Part shown: positions 24,677 to 35,439 of the stretch, one piece after another
Layout: every line of letters starts with the position of its first letter
Numbering within the stretch: position 1 is the first letter of the stretch
NCBI RefSeq assembly: GCF_034190915.1
Contig: NW_026947545.1
Coordinates: 3,162,001 to 3,226,000, forward strand
From: Cavia porcellus
Taxonomy: Eukaryota; Chordata; Mammalia; Rodentia; Caviidae
Direction: 5' to 3'
Length of the DNA: 64,000 nucleotides
Notes under the pieces: generated by a model
The model's database searches: none
What the model was told of the DNA's origin: nothing
The model's input: the letters and a program-made list of their open reading frames with translations, nothing else
Translations under genes and position numbers: made by a program

Positions 24677-26107
24677 GTGGGAATCGGAGGGTCTGAATTA
24701 GAATAGGCAGTGAGTGGCAACGTAGGATGGAGAAAAGCACCGCGGGGTGATCAGCATGTTGAGGTCAGCGAACATGCAATGGCAATTTAGGATAGGTTTC
24801 TGAAAAACATCGTGGGGTGGTGCGCATTGTATGGGTGTGTGTTACATTACATTCACTAGTAGGAGTGAGAAAAACATCACGGGGTGGTGCGCATTGTATG
24901 GGTGTGTGTTACATTACATTCACTAGTAGGAGTGAGAAAAACATCACAGGGTGGTGCGCATTGTATGGGTGTGTGTTACATTACATTCACTAGTAGGATT
25001 TAGAAAAATATCACGGGGTGGTGCGCATTGTATGGGTGTGTGTTACATTACATTCACTAGTAGGAGTGAGAAAAACATCACGGGGTGGTGCGCATTGTAT
25101 GGGTGTGTGTTACATTACATTAAATAGTAGGAGTGAGAAAATCATCATGGGGTGGTGGGAATCGGAGGGTCTGAATTAGGATAGGCAGTGAGTGGCAATG
25201 TAGGATGGAGAAAAGCACCGCGGGGTGGTCAGCATGAGGAGGTCAGGGAACATGCAGTGGCAATGTAGGATAGGTTTCTGAAAAACATCATGGGGTGGTG
25301 CGCATTGTATGGGTGTGTGTTACATTACATTCACTAGTAGGAGTGAGAAAAACATCACGGGGTGGTGCGCATTGTATGGGTGTGTGTTACATTACATTCA
25401 CTAGTAGGAGTGAGAAAAACATCATGGCGTGGTGCGCATTGTATGGGTGTGTGTTACATTACATTCACTAGTAGGAGTGAGAAAAACATCACGGGGTGGT
25501 GCGCATTGTATGGGTGTGTGTTACATTACATTCACTAGTAGGAGTGAGAAAAACATCACGGGGTGGTGTGAATCGGAGGGTCTGAATTAGGATAGGCAGT
25601 GAGTGGCAATGTAGGATGGAGAAAAGCACCGCAGGGTGGTCAGCCTGGGGAGGTCAGGGAACATGCAGTGGCAATGTAGGATAGGTTTCTGAAAAACATC
25701 GTGGGGTGGTGCGCATTGTATGGGTGTGTGTTACATTACATTCACTAGTAGGAGTGAGAAAAACATCACGTGTGATGCGCATTGTATTGGTGAGTGTTAC
25801 AATACATTCACTAGTAGGAGTGAGAAAAACATCACGGGATGGTGCACATTGCATGGGTATGTGTTACATTACATTCACTAGTAGGAGTGAGAAAAACATC
25901 ACGGGGTGGTGGGAATCGGAGGGTCTGAATTAGGATAGGCAGTGAGTGGCAATGTAGGATGGAGAAAAGAACCACGGGGTGGTCAGCATGAGGAGGTCAG
26001 GGAACATGCAGTGGCAATGTAGGATAGGTTTCTGAAAAACATCGCGGGGTCGTGCGCACTGTATGGGTGTGTGTTACATTACATTCACTAGTAGGAGTGA
26101 GAAAAAC
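22620..26107 (+). repeat. 3750-bp higher-order unit, copy 1
   Basis: Pairs at 22770, 23313, 23656, 23999 and 24677 recur at 26520, 27063, 27406, 27749 and 28427, all with offset 3750. Shared private variants include ttacattagctagtagg just before the first pair, ggaatatgcagtgg with caatgcagg, catcgtgggg, and cactagaaggcgtg. This copy holds an extra 411-bp block (four A plus the pair at 25155), after which the offset to copy 2 is 3339. Confidence 0.92.
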
Positions 26108-26369
26108 ATCGCGGGGTGGTGCGCATTGTATGGGTGTGTGTTACATTACATTCACTAGTAGGAGTGAGAAAAACATCACGGGGTGATGCAATTGTATGGG
26201 TGTGTGTTACATTACATTCACTAGTAGGAGTGAGAAAAACATCACGGGGTGGTGCGCATTGTATGGGTGTGTGTTACATTACATTCACTAGTAGGAGTGA
26301 GAAAAACATCACGGCGTGGTGCGCAGTGTATGGGTGTGTGTTACATTACATTCACTAGTAGGAGTGAGA

Positions 26370-29300
26370 AAAACATCACGGGGTGGTGCGCATTGTATGG
26401 GTGTTTGTTACATTACATTCACTAGTAGGAGTGAGAAAAACATCACGGGGTGGTGCGCATTGTATGGGTGTGTGTTACATTACATTAGCTAGTAGGAGTG
26501 AGAAAATCATCATGGGGTGGTGGGAATCGGAGGGTCTGAATTAGGATAGGCAGTGAGTGGCAATGTAGGATGGAGAAAAGCACCACGGGGTGGTCAGCAT
26601 GAGGAGGTCAGGGAACATGCAGTGTCAATGTAGGATAGGTTTCTGAAAAGCATCGCGGTGTCGTGCGCATTGTATGGGTGTGTGTTACATTACATTCACT
26701 AGTAGGAGTGAGAAAAACATCGCGGGTGGTGCGCATTGTATGGGTGTGTGTTACATTACATTCACTAGTAGGAGTGAGAAAAACATCACGGGGTGATGCA
26801 ATTGTATGGGTGTGTGTTACATTACATTCACTAGTAGGAGTGAGAAAAACAACACAGGGTGGTGCGCATTGTATGGGTGTGTGTTACATTATATTCACTA
26901 GTAGAAGTGAGAAAAACATCACGGCGTGGTTCGCATTGTATGGGTGTGTGTTACATTACATTCACTAGTAGGAGTAAGAAAAACATCACGGGGTGGTGCG
27001 CATTGTATGGGTGTGTGTTACATTACATTCAATAGTAGGAGTGAGAAAAACATCACGGGGTGGTGTGAATCGGAGGGTCTGAATTAGGATAGGCAGTGAG
27101 TGGCAATGTAGGATGGAGAAAAGCACCGCAGGGTGGTCAGCATGGGGAAGTCAGGGAATATGCAGTGGCAATGCAGGATAGGTTTCTGAAAAACATCGTG
27201 GGGTGGTGCGCATTGTATGGGTGTGTGTTACATTACATTCACTAGTAGGAGTGAGAAAAACATCACGTGTGATGCGCATTGTATTGGTGAGTGTTACATT
27301 ACATTCACTAGTAGGAGTGAGAAAAACATCACGGGGTGGTGCGCATTGTATGGGTGTGTGTTACATTACATTCACTAGTAGGAGGGAGAAAAACATCACG
27401 GGGTGGTGTGAATCGGAGGGTCTGAATTAGGATAGGCAGTGAGTGGCAATGTAGGATGGAGAAAAGCACCGCGGGTGGTCAGCATGGGGAGGTAAGGGAA
27501 CATGCAGTGGCAATGTAGGATAGGTTTCTGAAAAACATCGCGGGGTGGTGCGCATTGTATGGGTGTGTGTTACATTACATTCACTAGTAGGAGTGAGAAA
27601 AACATCACGGGGTGGTTCGCATTGTATGGGTGTGTGTTACATTACATTCACTAGTAGGAGTGAGAAAAACATCACGGGGTGGTGCGCATTGTATGGGTGT
27701 GTGTTACATTACATTCACTAGTAGGAGTGAGAAAAACATCACGGGGTGGTGTGAATCGGAGGGTCTGAATTAGGATAGGCAGTGAGTGGCAATGTAGGAT
27801 GGAGAAAAGCACCGCGGGTGGTCAGCATGGGGAGGTCAGGGAACATGCAGTGGCAATGTAGGATAGGTTTCTGAAAAACATCGCGGGGAGGTGCACATTG
27901 TATGGGTGTGTGTTACATTACATTCACTAGTAGGAGTGTGAAAAACATGACGGGGTGGTGCGCATTGTATGGGTGTGTGTTACATTACATTCACTAGTAG
28001 GAGTGAGAAAAACATCACGGGGTGGTGCGCATTGTATGGGTGTGTGTTACATTACATTCACTAGAAGGCGTGAGAAAAACATCACGGGGTGGTGCGCATT
28101 GTATGGGTGTGTGTTACATTACATTCACCAGTAGGAGTGTGAAAAACATGACGGGGTGGTGCGCATTGTATGGGTGTGTGTTACATTACATTCACTAGTA
28201 GGAGTGCGAAAAACATCACGGGGTGGTGCGCATTGTATGGCTGTGTGTTACATTACATTCACTAGTAGGAGTGAGAAAAACATCACGGGGTGATGCGCAC
28301 TGTATGGGTGTGTGTTACATTACATTCACTAGTAGGAGTGAGGAACACATCACGGGGTGGTGCGCATTGTATGGGTGTGTGTTACATTACATTCACTAGT
28401 AGGAGTGAGAAAAACATCACGGTGTGGTGGGAATCGGAGGGTCTGAATTAGAATAGGCAGTGAGTGGCAACGTAGGATGGAGAAAAGCACCGCGGGGTGA
28501 TCAGCATGTTGAGGTCAGCGAACATGCAATGGCAATTTAGGATAGGTTTCTGAAAAACATCGTGGGGTGGTGCGCATTGTATGGGTGTGTGTTACATTAC
28601 ATTCACTAGTAGGAGTGAGAAAAACATCACGGGGTGGTGCGCATTGTATGGGTGTGTGTTACATTACATTCACTAGTAGGAGTGAGAAAAACATCACAGG
28701 GTGGTGCGCATTGTATGGGTGTGTGTTACATTACATTCACTAGTAGGATTGAGAAAAATATCACGGGGTGGTGCGCATTGTATGGGTGTGTGTTACATTA
28801 CATTCACTAGTAGGAGTGAGAAAAACATCACGGGGTGGTGCGCATTGTATGGGTGTGTGTTACATTACATTCACTAGTAGGAGTGAGAAAAACATCACGG
28901 GGTGGTGTGAATCGGAGGGTCTGAATTAGGATAGGCAGTGAGTGGCAATGTAGGATGGAGAAAAGCACCGCAGGGTGGTCAGCCTGGGGAGGTCAGGGAA
29001 CATGCAGTGGCAATGTAGGATAGGTTTCTGAAAAACATCGTGGGGTGGTGCGCATTGTATGGGTGTGTGTTACATTACATTCACTAGTAGGAGTGAGAAA
29101 AACATCACGTGTGATGCGCATTGTATTGGTGAGTGTTACATTACATTCACTAGTAGGAGTGAGAAAAACATCACGGGATGGTGCACATTGTATGGGTGTG
29201 TGTTACATTACATTCACTAGTAGGAGTGAGAAAAACATCACGGGGTGGTGGGAATCGGAGGGTCTGAATTAGGATAGGCAGTGAGTGGCAATGTAGGATG

Positions 29301-29446
29301 GAGAAAAGCACCACGGGGTGGTCAGCATGAGGAGGTCAGGGAACATGCAGTGGCAATGTACGATAGGTTTCTGAAAAGCATCGCGGGGTCGTGCGCACTG
29401 TATGGGTGTGTGTTACATTACATTCACTAGTAGGAGTGAGAAAAAC
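26370..29446 (+). repeat. 3750-bp higher-order unit, copy 2, lacking one 411-bp block
   Basis: Same pair order as 22770-25909 except that the pair corresponding to 25155 is absent: 28427 is followed by 28905, matching 25566. 3750 - 3339 = 411 = 4x67 + 143, so the difference is one exact block. The two pairs at 28905 and 29248 carry the same gcagggtggtcagcctggg and cgggatggtgcacattg variants as 25566 and 25909. Homology ends near 29446, where the other copy has catcgcgg in the next A. Confidence 0.9.
27821..27890 (+). repeat. C monomer, 70 bp, near-consensus example
   Basis: C opens gtcagcatggggaggtcagg, continues gaacatgcagtggcaatgta and ggataggtttctg, and ends in aaaaacatcgcggggtg. This copy matches except that its final triplet is gag instead of gtg. 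The segment cagtggcaatgtaggat is shared with B (which has cagtgagtggcaatgtaggat), and the 3' end is shared with A and B. C is always preceded by B and followed by A. A frequent variant reads gatcagcatgttgaggtcagc with caatggcaatttagg (blocks at 6606, 10073, 12175, 24677, 28427; related forms at 595 and 2373). Confidence 0.95.
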
Positions 29447-31909
29447 ATCACGGGGTGGTGCGCACTGTATGGGTGTGTGTTACATTACATTCACTAGTAG
29501 GAGTGAGGAACACATCACGGGGTGGTGCACATTGTATGGGTGTGTGTTACATTACATTCACTAGTAGGAAGGAGAAAAACATCACGGTGTGGTGCGCATT
29601 GTATGGGTGTGTGTTACATTACATTCACTAGTAGGAGTGAGAAAAACATCACGGTGTGGTGGGAATCGGAGGGTCTGAATTAGGATAGGCAGTGAGTGGC
29701 AATGTAGGATGGAGAAAAGCACCGCGGGTTGGTCAGCATTGGGAGGTCAGGGAACATGCAGTGGCAATGTAGGATAGGTTTCTGAAAATCATCGCGGGGT
29801 GGTGCGCATTATATGTGTGTGTTACATTACATTCACTAGTAGGATGAGAAAAACATCACAGGGTGGTGCGCATTGTATGGGTGTGTGTTACATTACATTC
29901 ACGAGTAGGAGTGAGAAAAACATCACGGGGTGGTGCGCATTGTATGGGTGGGTGTTACATTACATTCACTCGTAGGAGTGAGAAAATCATCACGGAGTGG
30001 TGCGCATTGTATGGGTGTGTGTTACATTACATTCACTAGTAGGCGTGCGAAAAACATCACGTGGTGGTGCGCATTGTATGGGTGTGTGTTACATTACATT
30101 CACTAGTAGGAGTGTGAAAAACATGACGGGGTGGTGCGCATTGTATGGGTGTGTGTTACATTACATTCACTAGTAGGAGTGAGAAAAACATCACGGGGTG
30201 GTGCGCATTATATGGGTGTGTGTTACATTACATTCACTAGTAGGAGTGAGAAAAACATCACGGGGTGGTGCGCATTTTATGGGTGTGTGTTACATTACAT
30301 TCACTAGTAGGAGTGAGAAAAACATCACTGGGTGGTGCGCATTGTATGGGTGTGTGTTACATTACATTCACTAGTAGGAGTGAGAAAAACATCACGGGGT
30401 GGTTCACATTGTATGGGTGTTTGTTACATTACGTTCACTAGTAGGAGTGAGAAAAACATCACGGGGTGGTGTGAATCGGAGGGTCTGAATTAAGATAGGC
30501 AGTGAGTGGCAATGTAGGATGGAGAAAAGCACCGCGGGGTGATCAGCATGGGGAGGTCCGGGAACATGCAGTGGCAATGTAGGATAGGTTTCTGAAAAAC
30601 ATCGCGGGGTGGTGCGCATTGTATGGGTGTGTGTTACATTACATTCACTACTAGGAGTGAGAAAAACATCACGGGGTGGTGCGCATTGTATGGGAGTGTG
30701 TTACATTACATTCATTAGTAGGAGTGAAAAAAACATCACGGGTTGTTGCCCATTGTATGGGTGTTTGTTACATTACGTTCACTAGTAGGAGTGAGAAAAA
30801 CATCACGGGGTGGTGTGAATCGGAGGGTCTGAATTAGGATAGGCAGTGAGTGGCAATGTGGGATGGAGAAAAGCACCGCGGGGTGGTCAGCATGGGGAGG
30901 TCAGGGAACATGCAGTGGCAATGTAGGATAGTTTTTTGAAAAACATCGCGGGGTGGTGCGCATTGTATGGGTGTGTGTTACATTACATTCAGTAGTAGGA
31001 TTGAGAAAAACATCACGGGGTGGTGTGAATCGGAGGTCTGAATTAGGATAGGCAGTGAGTGGCAATGTAGGATGGAGAAAAGCACCGCAGGGTGGTCAGC
31101 ATGGGGAGGTTAGGGAACATGCAGTGGCAATGTAGGATAGGTTTCTGAAAAACATCGTGGGGTGGTGCGCATTGCATGGGTGTGTGTTACATTACATTCA
31201 CTAGTAGGAGTGAGAAAAACATCACGGGGTGGTGTGAATCGGAGGGTCTGAATTAGGATAGGCAGTGAGTGGCAATGTAGGATGGAGAAAAGCACCGCGG
31301 GTGGTCAGCATGGGGAGGTAAGGGAACATGCAGTGGCAATGTAGGATAGGTTTCTGAAAAACATCGCGGGGTGGAGCAAATGGTATGGGTGTGTGTTACA
31401 TTACATTCACTAGTAGGAGTGTGAAAAACATGATGGGGTGGTGCGCATTGTATGGGTGTGTGTTACATTACATTCACTAGTAGGAGTGAGAAAAACATCA
31501 TGGGGTGGTGCGCATTGTATGGGTGTGTGTTACATTACAGTCACTAGTAGGCGTGAGAAAAACATCACGGGGTGGTGCGCATTGTATGGGTGTGTGTTAC
31601 ATTACATTCACTAGTAGGAGTGTGAAAAACATGATGGGGTGGTGCGCATTGTATGGGTGTGTGTTACATTACATTCACTAGTAGGAGTGAGAAAAACATC
31701 ACGGGGTGGTGCGCATTGTATGGCTGTGTGTTACATTACATTCACTAGTAGGAGTGAGAAAAACATCACGGGGTGGTGCGCACTGTATGGGTGTGTGTTA
31801 CATTACATTCACTAGTAGGAAGGAGAAAAACATCACGGGGTGGTGCGCATTGTATGGGTGTGTGTTACATTACATTCACTAGTAGGAGTGAGAAAAACAT
31901 CACGGTGTG
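29447..31909 (+). repeat. Irregular distal part of the composite domain
   Basis: Pairs at 29659, 30469, 30813, 31023 and 31232. Between 29659 and 30469 lie ten A monomers with three bases missing (attatatgtgtgtg, two bases; aggatgagaaa, one base). The pairs at 30813, 31023 and 31232 form a run of three pairs separated by single A monomers, the densest B-C packing in the window. The pair at 31023 lacks one G (cggaggtctg). The 2102-family landmarks aggagtgtgaaaaacatga and aggaaggag reappear here. Confidence 0.85.
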
Positions 31910-32052
31910 GTGGGAATCGGAGGGTCTGAATTAGGATAGGCAGTGAGTGGCAATGTAGGATGGAGAAAAGCACCGCGGGTTGGTCAGCATTGGGAGGTCA
32001 GGGAACATGCAGTGGCAATGTAGGATAGGTTTCTGAAAATCATCGCGGGGTG
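31910..32052 (+). repeat. Last B-C pair; edge of the composite domain
   Basis: This pair, of the gtgggaatcg subfamily with a ctgaaaatcatcgcgg ending, is the last B-C in the window. From 32053 onward only A monomers follow. Up to this point the mean distance between pairs is about 470 bp, whereas the next 31.9 kb contain none, so the change is abrupt and not a gradual thinning. Confidence 0.93.
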
Positions 32053-32387
32053 GTGCGCATTATATGGGTGTGTGTTACATTACATTCACTAGTAGGAGTG
32101 AGAAAAACATCACGGGGTGGTGCGCATTGTATGGGTGTGTGTTACATTACATTCACTAGTAGGAGTGAGAAAAACATCACGGGGTGGTGCGCATTGTATG
32201 GGTGTGTGTTACATTACATTCACTAGTAGGAGTGAGAAAAACATCACGGGGTGGTGCGCATTGTATGGGTGTGTGTTACATTATATTCACTAGTAGCAGT
32301 GAGAAAAACATCACGGGGTGGTGCGCATTGTATGGGTGTGTGTTACATTACATTCACTAGTAGGAGTGAGAAAAACATCACGGGGTG

Positions 32388-32454
32388 GTGCGCATTGTAT
32401 GGGTGTGTGTTACATTACATTCACTAGTAGGAGTGAGAAAAACATCACGGGGTG
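32388..32454 (+). repeat. A monomer, 67 bp, consensus example
   Basis: This copy matches the consensus exactly. The start is set arbitrarily at gtgcgcattg so that B and C can be placed in the same phase. Parts in order: gtgcgcattg; a TG-rich stretch gggtgtgtgtt; a doubled tacat motif; cactagtagg, which contains two TAG triplets in one frame; and the 3' box gagaaaaacatcacggggtg. Typical copies differ by zero to three substitutions. Length 67 is measured directly as the spacing of successive identical copies, for example 32388 to 32455. Each monomer carries one ACTAGT (SpeI) and one TGCGCA (FspI) site, so variant monomers would show as missing cuts in a digest ladder. Confidence 0.98.
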
Positions 32455-32585
32455 GTGCGCATTGTATGGGTGTGTGTTACATTATATTCACTAGTAGCAG
32501 TGAGAAAAACATCACGGGGTGGTGCGCATTGTATGGGTGTGTGTTACATTACATTCACTAGTAGGAGTGAGAAAAACATCACGGG

Positions 32586-32895
32586 GTGGTGCGCATTGTA
32601 TGGGCGTGTGTTACATTAGATTCACGAGTAGGAGTGAGAAAAACATCACGGGGTGGTGCGCATTGTATGGGTGTGTGTTACATTACATTCACTAGTAGGA
32701 GTGAGAAAACATCACGGGGTGGTTCGCATTGTATGGGTGTGTGTTACATTACATTCACTAGTAGGTGTGAGAAAAACATCACAGGGTGGTGCGCATTGTA
32801 TGGGTGTTTGTTACATTAGATTCACTAGTAGGAATGAGAAAAACATCACGGGGTGGTGCGCATTGTATGGGTGTGTGTTACATTACATTCACTAG
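32586..32895 (+). repeat. Marker block with attagattcacgagtagg and one-base deletion, copy 1 of 5
   Basis: Five consecutive A monomers carry, in order, attagattcacgagtagg, gagaaaacatc (one A lost), aggtgtgag with cacagggtgg, gtgtttgttacattag and a final gattcac monomer. The same order recurs starting at 35734, 36872, 37675 and 38545. Spacings of 3148, 1138, 803 and 870 bp are 47, 17, 12 and 13 monomers less one base each, as expected if the deletion arose once and was copied. Confidence 0.88.
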
Positions 32896-32999
32896 TAGGA
32901 GTGAGAAAAACATCACGGGGTGGTGCGCATTGTATGGGTGTTTGTTACATTACATTCACTAGTAGGAGTGAGAAAAACATCACGTGGTGGTGCGCATTG

Positions 33000-33700
33000 T
33001 ATGGGTGTGTGTTACATTACATTCGCTAGTAGGAGTGAGAAAAACATCACGGGGTGGTACGCATTGTATGCGTGTGTGTTACATTAGATTAACTAGTAGG
33101 AGTGAGAAAAACATCACGGGGTGGTGCGCATTGTATGGGTGTGTGTTACATTAAATTCACTAACAGGAGTGAGAAAAACATCACGGGGTGGTGCGCATTG
33201 TATGGGTGTGTGTTACATTACATTCACTAGTAGGAGTGAGAAAAACATCACGGGGTGGTGCGCATTGTATGGGTGTGTGTTACATTATATTCACTAGTAG
33301 CAGTGAGAAAAACATCACGGGGTGGTGCGCATTGTATGGGTGTGTGTTACATTAGATTCACTAGTAGGAGTGAGAGAAACATCAGGGGGTGGTGCGCATT
33401 TTATGGGTGTGCGTTACATTACATTCACTAGTAGGAGTGAGAGAAACATCACGGGGTGGTGCGCATTGTATGGGTGTGCGTTACATTACATTCACTAGTA
33501 GGAGTGAGAAAAACATCACGGGGTGGTGCGCATTGTATGGGTGTGTGTTACATTACATTCACTAGTAGGAGTGAGAAAATCATCACGGGGTGGTGCGCAT
33601 TGTATGGGTGTGTGTTACATTACATCCACTAGTAGGAGTGAGAAAAACATCACGGGGTGGTGCGCATTGTATGGGTGTGTGTTACATTAAATTCACTAGT
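33000..33700 (+). repeat. Segment repeated at 38960-39660 (offset 5959)
   Basis: The variants attcgctagtagg, gtgtatgc, gattaactagtagg, aaattcactaacagg, tatattcactagtagcag, catcagggggtgg and gtgtgcgttac occur in the same order in both segments. 5959 equals 89x67 less four, and the four missing bases match four intervening copies of a one-base-deleted monomer (gagaaaacatc). Confidence 0.85.
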
Positions 33701-35439
33701 AGGAGTGAGAAAAACATCACGGGGTGGTGCGCATCGTATGGGTGTGTGTTACATCACATTCACTAGTAGGAGTGAGAAAAACATCACGGTGTGGTTCGCA
33801 TTGTATGGGTGTGTGTTACATTAGATTCACTCGTAGGAGTGAGAAAAACATCACGGGCTGGTGCGCATTGTATGGATGTGTGTTACATTACATTCACTAG
33901 TAGGAGTGAGAAAAACATCACGGGGTGGTGCGCATTGTATGGGTGTGTGTTACATTACATTCACTAGTAGCAGTGAGAAAAACATCACGGGGTGGTGCGC
34001 ATTTTATGGGTGTGTGTTACATTACATTCACTAGTAGGAGTGAGAAAAACATCACGGGGTGGTGCGCATTGTATGGGTGTGTGTTACATTACATTCACTA
34101 ATAGGAGTGAGAAAAACATCACGGGGTGGTGCGCATTGTATGGGTGTGTGTTACATTACATTCACTAGTAGGAGTGAGAAAAACATCACGGGGTGGTGCG
34201 CATTGTATGGGTGTGTGTTACATTACATTCACTAGTAGAAGTGAGAAAAACTTCACGGGGGGGTGCGCATTGTATGGGTGTGTGTTACATTACATTCACT
34301 AGTAGGAGTGAAAAAAACATCACGGGGTGGTGCGCATTGTATGGGTGTGTGTTATATTACATTCACTAGTAGGAGTGAGAAAAACATCAAGGGGTGGTTC
34401 GCATTGTATGGGTGTGTGTTACATTAGATTCACTAGTAGGAGTGAGAAAAACATCACGGGGTGGTGCGCATTTTATGGGTGTGTGTTACAGTACATTCAC
34501 TAGTAGGAGTGAGAAATACATCACGGGGTGGTGCGCATTTTATGGGTGTGTGTTACATTACATTCACTAGTAGGAGTGAGAAAAACATCACGGGGTGGTG
34601 CGCATTGTATGGGTGTGTGTTACATTACATTCACTAGTAGGAGTGAGAAAAACATCACGGGGTGGTGCGCATTGTATGGGTGTGTGTTACATTAGATTCA
34701 CTAGTAGGAGTGAGAAAATCATCACGGGGTGGTGCGCATTGTGTGGGTGTGTGTTACGTTACATTCACTAGTAGGAGTGAGAAAAACATCACGGGGTGGT
34801 GCGCATTGTATGGGTGTGTGTTACATTACATTCACTAGTAGGAGTGAGAAAAACATCACGGGGTGGTGCGCATTGTATGGGTGTGTGTTACATTACATTC
34901 ACTAGTAGGAGAGAGAAAAACATCACGGGGTGGTGCGCATTGTATGGGTGTGTGTTACATTAGATTCACTAGTAGGAGTGAGAAAAACATCACGGGGTGG
35001 TGCGCATTGTATGGGTGTGTGTTACAGTACATTCACTAGTAGGAGTGAGAAAAACATCACGGGGTGGTGCGCATTGTATGGGTGTGTGTTACATTACATT
35101 CACTAGTAGGAGTGAGAAAAACATCACGGGGTGGTGCGCATTGTATGGGTGTGTGTTACATTACATTCACTAGTAGGAGTGAGAAAAACATCACGGGGTG
35201 GTGCGCATTGTATGGGTGTGTGTTACATTAGATTCACTAGTAGGAGTGAGAAAATCATCACGGGGTGGTGCGCATTGTATGGGTGTTTGTTACATTACAT
35301 TCACTAGTAAGAGTGAGAAAAACATCACGGGGTGGTGCGCATTGTATGGGTGTGTGTTACATTACATTCACTAGTAGGAGTGAGAAAAACATCATGGGGT
35401 GGTGCGCATTGTATGGGTGTGTGTTACATTACATTCACT

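Larger units (their letters stand above)
1..32052 (+). repeat. Composite domain: A monomers interspersed with 68 B-C pairs
   Basis: B-C pairs start at 184, 595, 1207, 1551, 1962, 2373, 2985, 3329, 3740, 4151, 4361, 4839, 5584, 6329, 6606, 7685, 8096, 8306, 9051, 9796, 10073, 11153, 11898, 12175, 13187, 13665, 13942, 14487, 14697, 15107, 15451, 15795, 16273, 16550, 17028, 17574, 17784, 18195, 18672, 19216, 19559, 20237, 20581, 20992, 21269, 21814, 22225, 22770, 23313, 23656, 23999, 24677, 25155, 25566, 25909, 26520, 27063, 27406, 27749, 28427, 28905, 29248, 29659, 30469, 30813, 31023, 31232 and 31910. Successive spacings equal 143+67n with n from 1 to 14, apart from offsets of 1 to 3 bases that I could trace to visible single-base or two-base indels. 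No B or C occurs alone. Confidence 0.93.

Noticed and set aside
31023..31374. Transposon remnant explaining the B-C pairs
   Set aside because: B-C has no terminal inverted repeats or target-site duplication, is always in one orientation, and is related to A at its 3' end, so it is better read as diverged monomers than as an insertion.
32388..32454. CENP-B box in the A monomer
   Set aside because: The CENP-B box core (TTCG, four bases, A, two bases, CGGG) is not present on either strand of consensus A; the only cggg follows aacatca and lacks the TTCG and A at the required spacing. Scattered variants were not checked exhaustively.
32388..32454. Canonical G-quadruplex from ggggtgg and tggg
   Set aside because: Only two runs of three or more G per monomer, separated by more than 10 bases, so the standard four-run, short-loop pattern is not met. 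Two-layer structures cannot be excluded.
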